From Nesterenkonia pannonica (GTDB taxonomy: Bacteria; Actinomycetota; Actinomycetes; Actinomycetales; Micrococcaceae): a stretch of DNA of 64,000 bases. Shown piece after piece: positions 9,190 to 20,188 of the stretch (its first letter is position 1; every line of letters starts with the position of its first letter). The notes beneath the pieces are model-generated. The model was not told where the DNA came from. It searched no databases and saw only the letters and a list, made by a program, of their open reading frames with translations. The translations under genes were made by a program, and so were the position numbers. Location of the stretch: the NCBI RefSeq assembly GCF_019575955.1, contig NZ_CP080575.1:2604001-2668000 (forward strand). The letters are read 5' to 3'.

Positions 9190-11703
9190 TCAGCTTTCGA
9201 TCGCTGCGGGCTCCTGTCCTGCTTCGAGCTCCTCCGACGGCATCCGCCAGTCGAAGGTCAGCTCGCGGCTGGCGCCCTCTCCCGACAGGCCGACGAGGAT
9301 CTGTGCGCCGTGGGGAATCTCTCCGTAGAGGATCCTCTCGGACAGCTGGTCCTCGACCATGGACTGGATCGATCGACGCAGCGGCCGGGCACCCATCGTG
9401 GGGTCGTAGCCCTTCTCCGCCAGGAACTCCCGAGTAGGCTGAGCGACCTCGAGGGTCATCGCCTGCTCGGCGAGCCGGGAGCGGAGGCGGTTCACGAACA
9501 GGTCCACGATCTTCACGATTTCGGACTGCTCGAGCTGCGGGAACACGATGGTGTCATCCACACGGTTCAGGAATTCGGGACGGAAGTGCTGGCGAAGCTC
9601 CTGGTTGACCTTGCCCTTCATCCGCTCATAGTTCGTGGAAGTATCGGCGTTCGAGGTGAAGCCGGTCATCACGCCCTTGGAGATGTCCCCGGTGCCGAGG
9701 TTGGTGGTCATGATGATCACCGTGTTCTTGAAGTCCACCACGCGTCCCTGCGAGTCCGTCAGACGGCCATCCTCAAGGATCTGCAGCAACGAGTTGAACA
9801 GGTCGGCGTGAGCCTTCTCCACCTCGTCGAAGAGCACCACGGAGAACGGCTTGCGCCGGACCTTCTCGGTCAGCTGACCGCCCTCCTCGTAGCCGACGTA
9901 GCCCGGAGGGGCACCGAACAGGCGGGAGACGGTGTGCTTCTCGCTGAACTCCGACATGTCCAACGTGATCAGCGAGTCCTCGTCGCCGAAGAGGAACTCA
10001 GCCAGAGCCTTGGCCAGCTCCGTCTTGCCGACGCCCGTGGGCCCGGCGAAGATGAACGAGCCCGAGGGCCGGTTCGGGTCTTTGAGGTAAGCACGGGTAC
10101 GGCGGATAGCACGCGAGAGCGACTTCACGGCCTCGTCCTGACCGATGACCCGCTTGTGCAGCTCCTCCTCCATCCGCTTCAGGCGGTCGGACTCCTGCTC
10201 GGTGAGCTTGAAGACCGGGATTCCGGTGGAGAAGGCGAGGACCTCGGCGATCAGGTCGCCGTCGACTTCGGCAATCTCGTCCATGGAGCGTGACTTCCAG
10301 GCCTGCTCCTTGGCATCCTTCTCCTCGATGAGCTTCTGCTCATCATCACGGAGCTTTGCGGCGCCCTCGAAGTCCTGCGCGTCGATGGCGGCTTCCTTCT
10401 CACGCCGCACATCCTCGATCTTGGTCTCGAACTCCTTGAGCTCGGGAGGCGGAGTCATCTTCTGGATGCGCAGCCGAGCGCCCGCCTCATCGATGAGGTC
10501 GATCGCCTTGTCCGGGAGGAACCGGTCGTTGATGTAGCGGTGAGCCAGGTTCGCGGCGGCTTCCAGGGCCTCTTCGGTGATGGACACCTTGTGGTGGGCC
10601 TCGTAGCGGTCGCGCAGACCGCGAAGCACCTGAACGGTGACCTCGACGGTGGGCTCGTCCACCTGAATCGGCTGGAAGCGGCGCTCGAGGGCCGCGTCCT
10701 TCTCGATGTGCTTGCGGTACTCGTCCAGGGTGGTGGCGCCGATGGTCTGCAGCTCGCCGCGGGCCAGCATCGGCTTGAGGATGTTGGCCGCATCGATCGC
10801 GCCTTCGGCAGCGCCTGCACCGACGAGGGTGTGGATCTCGTCGATGAAGAGGATGATGTCGCCGCGGGTCTTGATCTCCTTGAGCACCTTCTTCAGCCGC
10901 TCTTCGAAGTCACCGCGGTAGCGGAGCCCGCCACCAGAGAGCCGAGATCAAGGGTGTACAGCTGCTTGTTCTGGAGGATCTCTGGGACGTCGCCGTTGAC
11001 GATGTCCTGAGCAAGGCCTTCGACCACAGCGGTCTTGCCGACGCCCGGCTCACCGATGAGGACAGGGTTGTTCTTGGTGCGGCGGGCGAGGACCTGCATC
11101 ACGCGCTCGCGCTCATAGTCGCGTCCGACGACCGGGTCCAGCTGGGCCTCACGGGCTGCTGTGGTCAGGTTGCGGCCGAACTGATCGAGCACGACAGAGC
11201 CTGCGGGCTGGCCTTCGCTGCCGCTGCCCACTCCTGCGCTTACCTTCTCCTTGCCGCCCTGCTCACCCCGGAGTACCCGGAGAGGAGCTGAATCACCTGC
11301 TGGCGAACCTTGTTGAGGTCGGCGTTGAGCTCCACGAGCACCTGCGCCGCAACGCCCTCGCCCTCTCGGATGAGGCCCAGCAGGATGTGCTCCGTGCCGA
11401 TGTAGTTGTGGCCCAGCTGCAGCGCCTCGCGCAGGGACAGCTCCAGGACCTTCTTGGCGCGGGGGTGAAGGGTATGTGCCCCGATGGCGCGCTCTGGCCC
11501 GGGCCGATCTTCTCCTGGACCTTCTCGCGCACCCCTGGAGGAGATGTCGAGGACTCCAGCGCCTTCGCGGCCACGCCCTCGCCCTCGTGGATCAGCCCGA
11601 GCAGGATGTGCTCGGTGCCGATGTAATTGTGGTTGAGCATCCGGGCCTCTTCTTGGGCCAGGACGACGACGCGGCGGGCGCGGTCAGTAAATCTCTCAAA
11701 CAT
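9190..11703 (-). CDS. clpC: ClpC, class 2 AAA+ unfoldase
   Basis: Unfoldase partner of ClpP. N-terminal repeat domain [23 protein letters not shown] and a second [10 protein letters not shown] repeat, first ATPase domain with [15 protein letters not shown] (near 11040), a UVR-type middle segment with coiled-coil, second ATPase domain with [20 protein letters not shown] (near 10030) and sensor region, ending EPAAIES. About 835 residues, as expected. Frame breaks cluster at 11540 (three lost C/G bases in LDISLEGVREKV), 11470, 11280-11290 and 10890-10930. At 10087-10092 GTAAGC changes the conserved RAGLKD to RAYLKD, another GCCGGC-type miscall. Start ATG 11701-11703. Confidence 0.95.
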
Positions 11704-11793
11704 GGCCAACAGACACTCCTTGCATTGTCGTTCCTGCACTCAACAGTAAGGGAGTGCGAGGGCGGATGCGCCCCTGTTCGCCACAGGGAAAAG

Positions 11794-11829
11794 CTGAGGG
11801 CCCGGAAGCGGCTGCCTCCGGGCCCTCAG
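11794..11829 (-). terminator. Intrinsic terminator of lsr2
   Basis: Inverted repeat CTGAGGGCCCGGA (11794-11806) with TCCGGGCCCTCAG (11817-11829), 13 exact pairs around a 10-base loop. Read on the minus strand the stem is followed by CTTTTCCC, a short T tract, 18 bases downstream of the lsr2 stop. Confidence 0.8.
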
Positions 11830-11846
11830 CGCCTGCCGTGCGGCGA

Positions 11847-12149
11847 CTACTTCTTCTTCGCAGCGCGGTAGGCCTCGACGATGTCGCGGTGGAGGCGGCC
11901 GCGCTTGGCCACGGTGTAGCCGTTCTCCACGGCCCACTCCCGGATCTGCTTCGCCTCGTTCTGCGGCGAGGGCGGCCCTATGGTGCGAGCCTTGCGCTTG
12001 TACTTGCGCAGCAGGTCGCGGAGCTCCTTGGCGTGCTCCTCGTTCAGGTCGATCTCATAGAACTGCGAGTCGACGCCGAAGTTGACGGTTTCCTTGGCGG
12101 GAGTTCCATCCAGATCATCGATGAGAACTTCTTCAACCTTCTTAGCCAT
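11847..12149 (-). CDS. lsr2: Lsr2-like nucleoid-associated protein
   Basis: H-NS-like DNA-bridging protein of actinobacteria, here 100 residues and intact. It begins MAKKVEEVLIDDLDG, has the N-terminal dimerisation strand region (ETVNFGVDSQFYEIDL), a basic linker KYKRKARTIG and the C-terminal AT-hook-like helix region (REWAVENGYTVAKRGRLHRDIVEAY). Lsr2 silences AT-rich foreign DNA, so it is relevant to the accessory genes elsewhere in the window. It has its own upstream AT-rich region (12150-12351) and a strong downstream terminator, so it is probably monocistronic. Confidence 0.95.
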   Translation of the reverse strand: MAKKVEEVLIDDLDGTPAKETVNFGVDSQFYEIDLNEEHAKELRDLLRKYKRKARTIGPPSPQNEAKQIREWAVENGYTVAKRGRLHRDIVEAYRAAKKK

Positions 12150-12351
12150 GGGCTGAATTCCTTACTGGTCAGCGAAATGAAAGCCTGGTACCCACCCCTG
12201 GGTGCTTCATTCAGGCATACGAATTATGGGTGTCGAACTACGAAGTTGCAGTGCGACTGTCTAATAAGTGTTTCAGGAAAATTACGCGCCAGTCAACCCG
12301 ACCAGAAACCTAGTATTTTTTCGGCAAAAATTCAGGTTGACGTTTAGTTGA
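12150..12351. promoter_or_regulatory. AT-rich lsr2 upstream region
   Basis: About 200 gene-free bases, much more AT-rich than the rest of the window, between lsr2 and the small ORF downstream of lysS. It must carry the lsr2 promoter, read leftwards. A TTGACT on the minus strand (about 12315) could be a -35 element, but I see no convincing -10 at normal spacing. A poly-T/A stretch at 12314-12330 may end the lysS transcript. Confidence 0.4.
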
Positions 12352-12522
12352 TCAACTGTGACCGGCGTCATTCTGGTCCGGATGATCCTCACGAACCTCA
12401 GCCTCAGCCGCGCGCTCCTTGCGATCTGCACGGAAAATTGCCCGAATGGCCAACCAGAACAGCAGACCGACGCCCACTGAAGGTGCAAGTGCTGAGAAAT
12501 AGTCCCAGAAATCTTCGCCCAT
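12352..12522 (-). CDS. 56-residue single-pass membrane protein
   Basis: Short intact ORF beginning MGEDFWDYF, with one membrane helix (PSVGVGLLFWLAIRAIF) followed by a charged tail (RADRKERAAEAEVRED). The ribosome site AGGAG is well placed before the ATG at 12520-12522. It starts 9 bases after the lysS stop, so it is co-transcribed with lysS. I do not recognise a named family; similar short ORFs next to lysS are common in this group, from memory. Function unknown. Confidence 0.65.
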   Translation of the reverse strand: MGEDFWDYFSALAPSVGVGLLFWLAIRAIFRADRKERAAEAEVREDHPDQNDAGHS

Positions 12523-12531
12523 GGTGATCTC

Positions 12532-14065
12532 CTAGGAGTCCTTAGCCTCAGGCTTGAGCAGCGGAAACAGGATAGTCTCACGGATTCCTGTTCCGGTGAA
12601 AAGCATCACCAGCCTGTCGATGCCCAGGCCGAGCCCGCCCATCGGCGGTGCCCCGTACTCCAGTGCGCGGAGGAAGTCCTCGTCGAGCTGCATCGCTTCC
12701 TCGTCACCGGCAGCCGCCTTGCGGGACTGCTCCACGAAGCGCTCACGCTGGACGACGGGATCGATGAGCTCCGAGAACGCGGTGCCGAGCTCGCTGCCGC
12801 GATGATGAGGTCCCACGCCTCAATGACGCCGGGCTTGTCGCGGTGCTCACGTGCCAGCGGCTGAGCAGCGGGCGGGTAGTCGCAGACGAAGGTGGGCTGG
12901 AGCAGGGTCGGTTCGACGATCTCGCCGAAGAGCTCCATCACCAGCTTCTGGGCATCCCAATCGGCGGCGACGGACACGCCGCGCTCCTCGGCGACGGCCC
13001 GCAGAGTCTGCTCGTCGGTCTCAGGCGTGATCTCCTGGCCGAGCGCCTCCGAGAGGCCCGGGTAGACCGACATCCATGCCCATTCGCCGTCCAGATCCAC
13101 GGTTCCGGCCTCGGTGGGAATCTGACGGCCGATCTCTGCCGCATCGGCTGCCGCCAGGATCATCTCCCGCATGCGCTCGGCCATGGTGTACATGTCCGCC
13201 CAGGACTCGTAGGACTCCAAGGTGGTGAACTCCGGCGAGTGGGTGGAGTCCACACCTTCGTTGCGGAAGACCCTGCCGATCTCAAAGACGCGGTCGATGC
13301 CGCCGACCACGGCCCGCTTCAGGTAGAGCTCAGTGGCGATCCGCAGGGTCATCGGCTGGTCGAAGGCATGCAGGTGCGTCTGGAAGGGGCGCGCCTGAGC
13401 TCCTCCGTGGAGCAGCTGCAGGATGGGCGTCTCCACCTCGACGTAGTCGCGCTGGTGGAGGGTGTCGCGGATCGCGCGGGTCACTGCTGACCGGGTGTGC
13501 ACCATCTGGCGGGCCTCGTCGCGGACGATGAGGTCGGCATAGCGCTGCCTGACGCGGGTCTCCTCGTTCAGGTCTGCGTGGAGGACGGGAAGGGGACGCA
13601 GCGCCTTCGATGCGACCGCGAATGAGGAAGCCATCACGGAGAGTTCGCCTCGTCGGGACGCAATCACTTCGCCGCTGACCTGGATGTAGTCTCCGAGGTC
13701 CACCAGAGCCTTCCAGTCCGCGAGGGCGTCCTCGCCCACTTCGGCCATGGAGATCATGGCCTGCAGCCGCACTGCCTCACCCCGGGGCCGCTCTCCTGCA
13801 GGGTCGCGAAGCAGAGTTTGCCGGTGTTGCGGATGAACATGACCCGGCCGGTGATCGAGACCCTCTCGCCGGTGGAGTCCCCTGCTTCGACCTGACCGTC
13901 GAACTGCTCGCGCACAGCTGCCAGAGAGGCGGTGCGCGGGACCGTCACGGGATAGGGGGCCACGCCCTTCTCCATCAGGCGGGTGCGCTTGTCCATGCGG
14001 ACAGCGCGCTGGTCAGTGGTGTCCACGGCGTTCTCGGCGGCGGGGGCGTCAGGTGTCACGCGCAT
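12532..14065 (-). CDS. lysS: Lysyl-tRNA synthetase, class II
   Basis: Charges tRNA-Lys. After a polar N-terminal extension the OB-fold ([22 protein letters not shown]) precedes the class II catalytic core: motif 1 around [12 protein letters not shown], motif 2 [21 protein letters not shown], motif 3 [12 protein letters not shown] near the C-terminus. About 510 residues, usual length. Frame breaks near 13780 and 12800. ATG at 14063-14065 is followed by the family-like [17 protein letters not shown]; a shorter start is possible. Ends in EAKDS, 9 bases before the small membrane ORF. Ten bases separate it from the M13 peptidase stop. Confidence 0.95.
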
Positions 14066-14075
14066 AGTGTAGTAG

Positions 14076-16055
14076 TCACCAGATGGTGACGCGCTCCTGC
14101 GGCGCGAGCCACATTCCGTCGCCTTCGACCGTGCCGAAGGCCTCGTGGAACGCGTCGACGTTCTTGACCGGCTGAGTGGCGCGGAACTCGGCCGGACTGT
14201 GCGGATCGATGCTCAGCAGCGTCAGGGCGCGCTCGGGCCTGATCACCTGCCGCCAGCCCGACGCCCATGCGCTGAAGAACCGCTGGTCACCGGTGAGTCC
14301 GTCGATCTCCTCGTCCTCGCGGCCGTCGAGCCAGAGCGTGTAGGCCTTGTGAGCGATCCCGATGCCGCCCAGGTCGCCGATGTTCTCCCCAGGGTCAGCT
14401 CGCCGTTGACGGTGTGCTGATCGTCGAGCACGGATGGGGAGAGCTCGCCGAACTGGTGCACCAGCTTCCCGGTGCGCTGCTCGAACGCTTCCCGGTCTGC
14501 TTCGGTCCACCAGTCAGTCAGGAGCCGTCCGCCGCATACCGGGAGCCCTGATCGTCGAAGCCGTGACCGATCTCATGCCCGATGACCGCTCCGATGCCTC
14601 CGAAGTTCTGCGCCATGTCCCGATCGGCGGAGAAGAAGGGCGGCTGAAGGATCGCTGCCGGAAAGCAGATGACGTTCTCCAGCGGGTGGTAGTAAGCGTT
14701 GACCGTCTGGGGGTCATGTGCCATTCCTCGTCGTCCGGGCCCTCGTCGATCTTTGCGACGTCACGGTTCCAGGCGGCGATCGATGCCCGGGACGAGTTCT
14801 CTACGGCGTCGGGGCCGACGGGGACGTCCGAGTAGTCGATCCAGCGGTTGGGGAAGCCGATCTTGGGGGTGAAGGAGCCGAGCTTCTCGAGGGCGTGGAC
14901 GCGGGTGTCCTCGCCCATCCAGTCAAGCTCCGAGATGGACTGCCGGTATGCCTGCAGCAGGGAGTCGATGAGCTCGTCCATCGCGGCGCGGGCTTCGGGC
15001 GGGTAGTGGCGGTCCACGTAGATCTGGCCGACATCCTCACCCAGGTGTGCGTTGGTCAGGGCCACTCCGCGCTTCCACCTCTCCTTCAGCTGAGGAGTGC
15101 CGTTGAGCGTGCGGCCGTAGAAGTCGAAGTGCTCATCGACCATGGCCTGGTGCAGCAGGGGTGCTGCGCTGCGCAGGAGATTGACGCGCAGCCAGTGCTT
15201 CCACGTCTCCAGCGGCTCCTGCGTCAGCGCGGCCTGGAACCCTTCGAGCACGTCCGGCTGTCCGACGACGATCTCTGCCGCCTGCGCGTCGGTGAGCTGC
15301 CAGCCGTCGATGGCCTCGGCGAGCAGCGGCATCAGCGCCTCGGCCTCGGCCCGGGTCTTCAGGTTGTACCTCTTCTGCGCGTCGCGGAGGGTCACCCGGT
15401 CCCAGTGGTGCCCGGCGAGCCGCTTCTCCAGGGAGACGACATCGGCAGCCGCGGATGCTGCCTCCTCCTGCCCATAGCCGCCCAGCGCGAGCAGCCGCAC
15501 CAGGTGCTCCTCGTACTGGCCGAGGGTCTCTGCGTGAGTCTCCTCGCGGTAGTAGGCCTCGTCGGGCAGACCCAGTCCGTCCTGCATGACATGCCAGAGC
15601 ACGCGCTGCGGGTCACCGGCGTCGCGGACGGCGCCTGCACCGATCAGCCCGCTGACTCCCTCGCGCTGCCAGGCGCAGGACAGGCGGAGCAGCTCCCCGG
15701 GGCTGTCGGCTGCGTCGACGGCGATGAGCTTCTCGGCGATGGGAGCGAGCTTCAGCTCCTCCGCCCGCTCGGCGTCCATGAAGGCGGCGTAGAACGTTCC
15801 GATGCGGTGCTGGATGCGGCTGAACTCGGGGTCCAGCGACTGAGCGGTGTCGGGGGAGTTCACCGCCTGCGCCGATTCCTCCAGGATGGCTCGCACGTCC
15901 TCCTCGGCTTTGTCCCGCAGGTGATGGAAGGCGCCGTAGGCGTCCTGGTCCTCGGGGATCTGCGCGGTGGCCAGCCACGCGCCATTGACGTGGCGGTTCA
16001 GGTCATCCTGCGGCCGTACGGACTCATCAGTGTGCGGAAACAGCGCGGAGGTCAT
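14076..16055 (-). CDS. M13-family zinc metallopeptidase (PepO/Zmp1-like)
   Basis: Neprilysin-type peptidase of ~660 residues. The N-terminus [11 protein letters not shown] is the actinobacterial M13 start; no signal peptide is seen. The C-terminal catalytic part has [24 protein letters not shown], the zinc site HEIGH (near 14560), and the third-ligand motif GENIGDLGG (near 14370). Frame breaks near 14710, 14520 and 14400. In the VNAYY motif the codons read GCTTAC; because Tyr is the family residue this is likely genuine and not one of the GCCGGC miscalls. Divergence from neighbours is unremarkable; panC stop lies 10 bases beyond its start. Confidence 0.9.
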
Positions 16056-16064
16056 GCCGCCAGC

Positions 16065-16977
16065 CTAAACCGTGGGTCCTATTCTCATGGTGTCGATGAG
16101 ACGGACTGGTCCCACCCGTGCGGCGATGAGGGCCAGAGCCTCGTGCCGCAGGGGGCGGTCTCGCTGAGATCCAGCTCCTTGAGCGTGGCGGGGTCGACGA
16201 CGACGAGGTAGTCCAGGTCTGCTCCCGCGGACCTCACATGGGCGCTCTGGAGAGGGATGTCCAGCGGCCGCCCTCGGCGAGCATCCTCGGCGAGGGCCCT
16301 CAGCGCTCCGCTCAGGCTCAGAGCAGACTGGTAGTGCTCCGGTGTGAGCCGTTGGTTCCGTGAGGAGAGGGCGAGCCTGTTCTCGTCGCGGACGATCGGC
16401 ACAGCACGGATCTCTGCGGGAAGGTTGAGGTCTGCGGCCAGCCGCCGGATGATGGCGAGCTGCTCGGCGTCCTTCTCCCCGAACCAGGCCTGCAGCACGG
16501 TCCGGCGGCCGAGAGGGGCGGCCACGATGCTCAGGAGCTTGGCCACTGCGGTGGCGACACCGTCGAAGTGCCCGGGGCGTGAGGCCCCCTCCCACATGCG
16601 TCCCATGTCTCCGACGCTGACGCGCACCTGCGGGTCCGGGGCGTCCGACCCTCAACCTCGCCCGGGTACATCTCGTCGAGCGAGGGAGCGAAGACGAGGT
16701 CCACGCCGTGCTCCTCGAGCAGGACGGCGTCGGCTTCCAGCTGCCGGGGGTAGTGCAGGTAGTCCGAGGCATCGTCGAACTGCAAGGGGTTGACGAAGAC
16801 GCTGGCCACGGCAATGTCCGCGCTTTCGCGTGCGGCCCTCAGCAGCTCTCCGTGGCCGGAGTGCAGGGCACCCATCGTGGGCACGAAGCCGACGGTGGGC
16901 GTCGAGGCTTCGGCGTGCTCGACGGCGGCGGCGAGCGCATCCTGGAGCTCGGGGATGGTCCGGAGAATCTGGGTCAC
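16065..16977 (-). CDS. panC: Pantothenate synthetase PanC
   Basis: Ligates pantoate and beta-alanine using ATP. Motifs: VGFVPTMGALHSGH with the HIGH-like site, VFVNPLQFDD, YPRQLEADAVLLEEHGVDLVFAPS, the KMSKS-like SSRNQRLTPEHY, and FGEKDAEQLAIIRRL. A frame break near 16640 lies before VSVGDMGRMWEGASRPGHF, another near 16150; the restored end reads RLIDTMRIGPTV with stop at 16065. GTG start at 16975-16977 gives the standard VTQILRTI start. It follows the DUF2520 gene by 77 bases, the normal neighbour in this group. Confidence 0.9.
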
Positions 16978-17054
16978 GGCATCCCAGTCTAGGGCGGGGC
17001 GGCAGCCTCGTTCCGCAAGCTCGCCGGGCACGTTCCCTCAGGCGGCGGGGCCGC

Positions 17055-17971
17055 TCAGGGGTGCTTGAGGGCGTCGAGAATCTCGGCGGCCTGCGTGTGT
17101 GTGATCCTCCCGCTCGCGAGTGCTCGCTGGGCTGTGGACGTGGCCAGCTGGGTGTAGGCGGCGAGGATGTCCGGGGCATGCCCTCGGCGCTGAGCCGTGC
17201 GACGTGGAGCCGGACGGTCCCGACGTCGCCGCGGGCCACGGGGCCCGTCAGGGCTGATTCCCCGGAGGCCAGCGCGTTGTCCAGCGAGGCCTGCATCAGC
17301 GGGCCCAGAAGCCTCGAGGGCCTCTCCACGCCGACGCCCTCGAGGAGCTGCGCGGCCTGCGCGGTGATGGTGTTCAGATGATTCGACGCATGGGCCAGAG
17401 CCGCGTGATACGTCGCCCGGTGCTCGTCGGCGACGACGACCGGCTCGGCACCCATCTCCACCACGAGCGCCTGGGCGACCGGAAGCACATCCTCAGGCGC
17501 AGTCACGGCGCACGCCGCAGCGCTCAGGCGCTGCAGGTCCATAGGCGTTCCCGTGAAGGTCATGGCGGGGTGGATGGCCAAGCCGATCGCCCCCGCCTCC
17601 TGGGCAGGCATCAGCACCCCTGTGCCGAAGCGTCCCGAGGTGTGGACCACCAGATGCCCGGGCTGGAAATGCCCGGCCTCGGCAGCGCCGGAGACGACTG
17701 ACGGGAGCGCATCGTCGGGCACAGCGAGGAGGATCAGCTCGGCGCGGCGCAGAATCTCCGGAACATCCAGAATGGGAGCATCGGGGAGCATCCGCTCCGC
17801 CCGCTCTCGCGACGCCGCCGAGACGGCATGGACTCCGACGACGTGGTGCCCCGCAGCCTGCAGCGCGGCCCCGGCCACAGCCCCTACCCTGCCCGCTGAG
17901 ATCACACCGATGCCCAGGCGGCCCTGCCGGGAGGGACCAGGCAGATCTGCGGCGTAGGGATCAATCGACAC
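17055..17971 (-). CDS. Rossmann-like/DUF2520 oxidoreductase-like protein
   Basis: NAD(P)-binding Rossmann N-terminus GIGVISAGRVGAVAGAALQAAGH followed by an alpha-helical DUF2520 C-terminal domain (HAALAHASNHLNTITAQAAQLLEGVG). About 305 residues. One frame break near 17180; the restored C-terminus reads TQAAEILDALKHP. GTG start at 17969-17971 overlaps the end of the PH-domain gene by 11 bases. Genes of this type commonly precede panC, and a ketopantoate-reductase-like role has been suggested for such neighbours; that remains inference. Confidence 0.8.
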
Positions 17972-19616
17972 GGGACTCCTCCTTCTCCGTCTCGATCTTC
18001 TCCACCATCCGCTCGAACTCCGCGAGCTCCTCGGACTGCATCCACTGGTTGCGGTCCGATATGCGGCGCGCCACCGCTGCCTGCGAAGCTTCGAACTCGT
18101 AGAGGTCCTGCGCGGCGGCCAGGTCCTGATTCTTCGCCAGGCCGAGCACCGGACCCGAGGGAAGGTGAACCCTGACGTCGGCGACGCGTCGTCGCCGGGC
18201 CAGGGACCCTGGCTCAGCTCCAGCGACTGGACCCGCTCGTGGGGATCATGCGCAGCACGCGGGCGGCCCAGCCGTCACGGAGCATGAGCACGCTGGGGTC
18301 GTCACAAAGCCTCGGCGCCGATGGACCAGGGGTCGAAGACACGGGCGCGGCGGGGCACGGCGGTGAAGCCCAGCTCCTCCCCGGAGCCGGTGATCCCGTG
18401 CATGAACAGCTCCTCGGGATTGTCGACCCGCAGATCCGGGAAGATCTCGGCCGCCACCGCCATCACATCGTCCTTGGTGCCGACGGGCAGCACCTGATTG
18501 CGCGCATCGAGGCCGTACCCGGCCACGGTCACATTCATCTGGAACCAGCCGGGCATGCGCCACAGCAGCGGCTGGCGGATGCTCAGACCCTGGACGCGTC
18601 CTGGGGGCACCGTCTGAGTGTTGGTGGTGGTCAGTCCGTAGCGCAGCCTCAGGTAGGCATCAGTCATGGTGGCGGTGAAGCCGTAGGCGCTGTTGACCTG
18701 GCTCCAGATGGTGAACGCGAAGCCGATGACGATCGGGATCAGGAACGGGAACGCGCCGATGCCCCCGGCGATCACCGCCCAGAGCCCGCCCGGGGTCCCG
18801 GTGTCGCCGAACAGGGTCGGGATGAGGGTGATGAACGCGGCAGCAAGGGACGCGAACACGGTGATGAAGACGACGATCCCGACCACCGGCCCCAGCAGGA
18901 CCGAACCGATGAGGCGTCGGGTGGGCACCTTGGTGATGAACCGTTCCTCGGCTGCCCTGCTCGGCTGCGGCTGCGGCTGCGGCGCGTAGGGACCGTCGGC
19001 GTGCACGGCGTGATCCTCAGGCTCGGCCCCATAGGCATCCGGGTCAGGCTGATGTGCGGGCTCCGCCTCGCGTCCGGAGGCACGGTCCATGATCTCGCCG
19101 CGCAGCTGCTCCGCCTCCGCCCGTCGCAGGAACGAGAGCGTCACAGCTGTGCCGTCCCCTCAGCCACCTCGAACTTCAGCTCAGCGAGCCGGGTGAAGCG
19201 GGCCAGCAGCGGCTGACGCAGGTCCACGGACTGAACCCGGTCGATCCGCGCCTGCCGGTGCTGCCTGACGAAGACCCCGGACTTCACCATCACATGCTCA
19301 TCGGTGACCTTGTATCGGGTGAACCACCAGCCCAGGAACGCACCCCGAAGATGAGAAGGAAGAGTCCGACGAGAGCTGCTGCCCCGATCAGCGTCGCGGT
19401 GGGGTTCTCCTGAACCGTCTCCTGGAGCTCGCCTGAGCGGATCGCCTCCCAGAGTCCCTGCCAGGCCTGCCAGTTATAGCCCAGAACCAGCACGGGCAGA
19501 CCGATGAAGATCGCCCACCCCTGGACCACCGGGCTGAGCGGGTGGACCCTGGTCCAGGTCTCGTCGAACCAGGCCTCCCTGCCCTCTGCGGCGGCGGGTT
19601 CGGGCTGCTCTGTCAT
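17961..19616 (-). CDS. YdbT-like membrane protein with bacterial PH domains
   Basis: One long gene split by frame breaks near 19340, 19150 and 18300-18150. N-terminal part has two membrane helices (VVQGWAIFIGLPVLVLGY, IGAAALVGLFLLIFGV) and a first bPH_2 domain (TRYKVTDEHVMVKSGVFVRQHRQARIDRVQSVDLRQPLLAR). A charged linker leads to two further helices and a second domain (TDAYLRLRYGLTTTNTQTVPPGRVQGLSIRQPLLWR), then a third IPHERVQSLELSQ segment and a coiled C-terminal tail ending EKIETEKEESRVD. The ATG overlaps the stop of the upstream PH protein by one base (TGATG). Function unknown; the family is membrane-located. Confidence 0.78.
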
Positions 19617-20123
19617 CAGAGCCCTGCCAGCCGGGCCTGCCCGCGGGCTGAGAGCTCATCGCGCAGACGTGCTCCCTCTGCTCGGGTGGCCCCGGTATGG
19701 ACGCATCGGTGTCGGCGGATGCTGTCTTCAGCTGCACCGTGCAGATGGCGAATCTGCGCATGATCGGCCCGGCCTCAATGTCGACGTACTGGAGTAACCG
19801 TATGGGACCGCCACGACGCGCTGCCAGAGGATGCCGGTGCGGATCAGCAGGTCGTCCTGCCGCTCGCAGTATCCGATGGCTCGCACTCGACGGGGCACCA
19901 GAGCAAGGTCGATCACCGCCCAGATCAGCAGCACGGCGAGCACGAGCCCGAGAAGCCACGCCCAGATGTCCCAGATGCCCAGAAGGGTCAGCGTCAGGGC
20001 GACCGCCGGAACCACCAGCCAGATCAGCCACCCGGCCACCCCGGTGATGAGGCGGACCGTGATGAGCTTCTCGTCCACCCGCGTCCATTCGACCCCTGCC
20101 GGGTCGATGGCTTCAGAGTGCAT
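19616..20123 (-). CDS. Single bPH_2-domain membrane protein
   Basis: About 168 residues. Two membrane helices (VAGWLIWLVVPAVALTLTLLG and IWAWLLGLVLAVLLIWAVID) precede one bacterial PH domain (RVRAIGYCERQDDLLIRTGILWQRVVAVPYG, then IEAGPIMRRFAICTVQLKTASADTDASIPGL). A frame break lies near 19800, and the end reads RDELSARGQARLAGL. Its stop and the next gene's ATG overlap (TGATG), so the paired PH proteins form one translational unit, the standard ydbS-ydbT-like arrangement. Role unknown. Confidence 0.78.
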
Positions 20124-20188
20124 ATCCCTCGTTTCCCTCCTCGGTGTTCCTCTCGTCTGCGAGCGTACCGCTCCGGCCCCCGCCTGCG

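Noticed and set aside
14693..14698. GTAAGC in the M13 peptidase as another GCCGGC miscall
   Set aside because: It encodes the second Tyr context of VNAYY, the normal family motif, so it is probably genuine.
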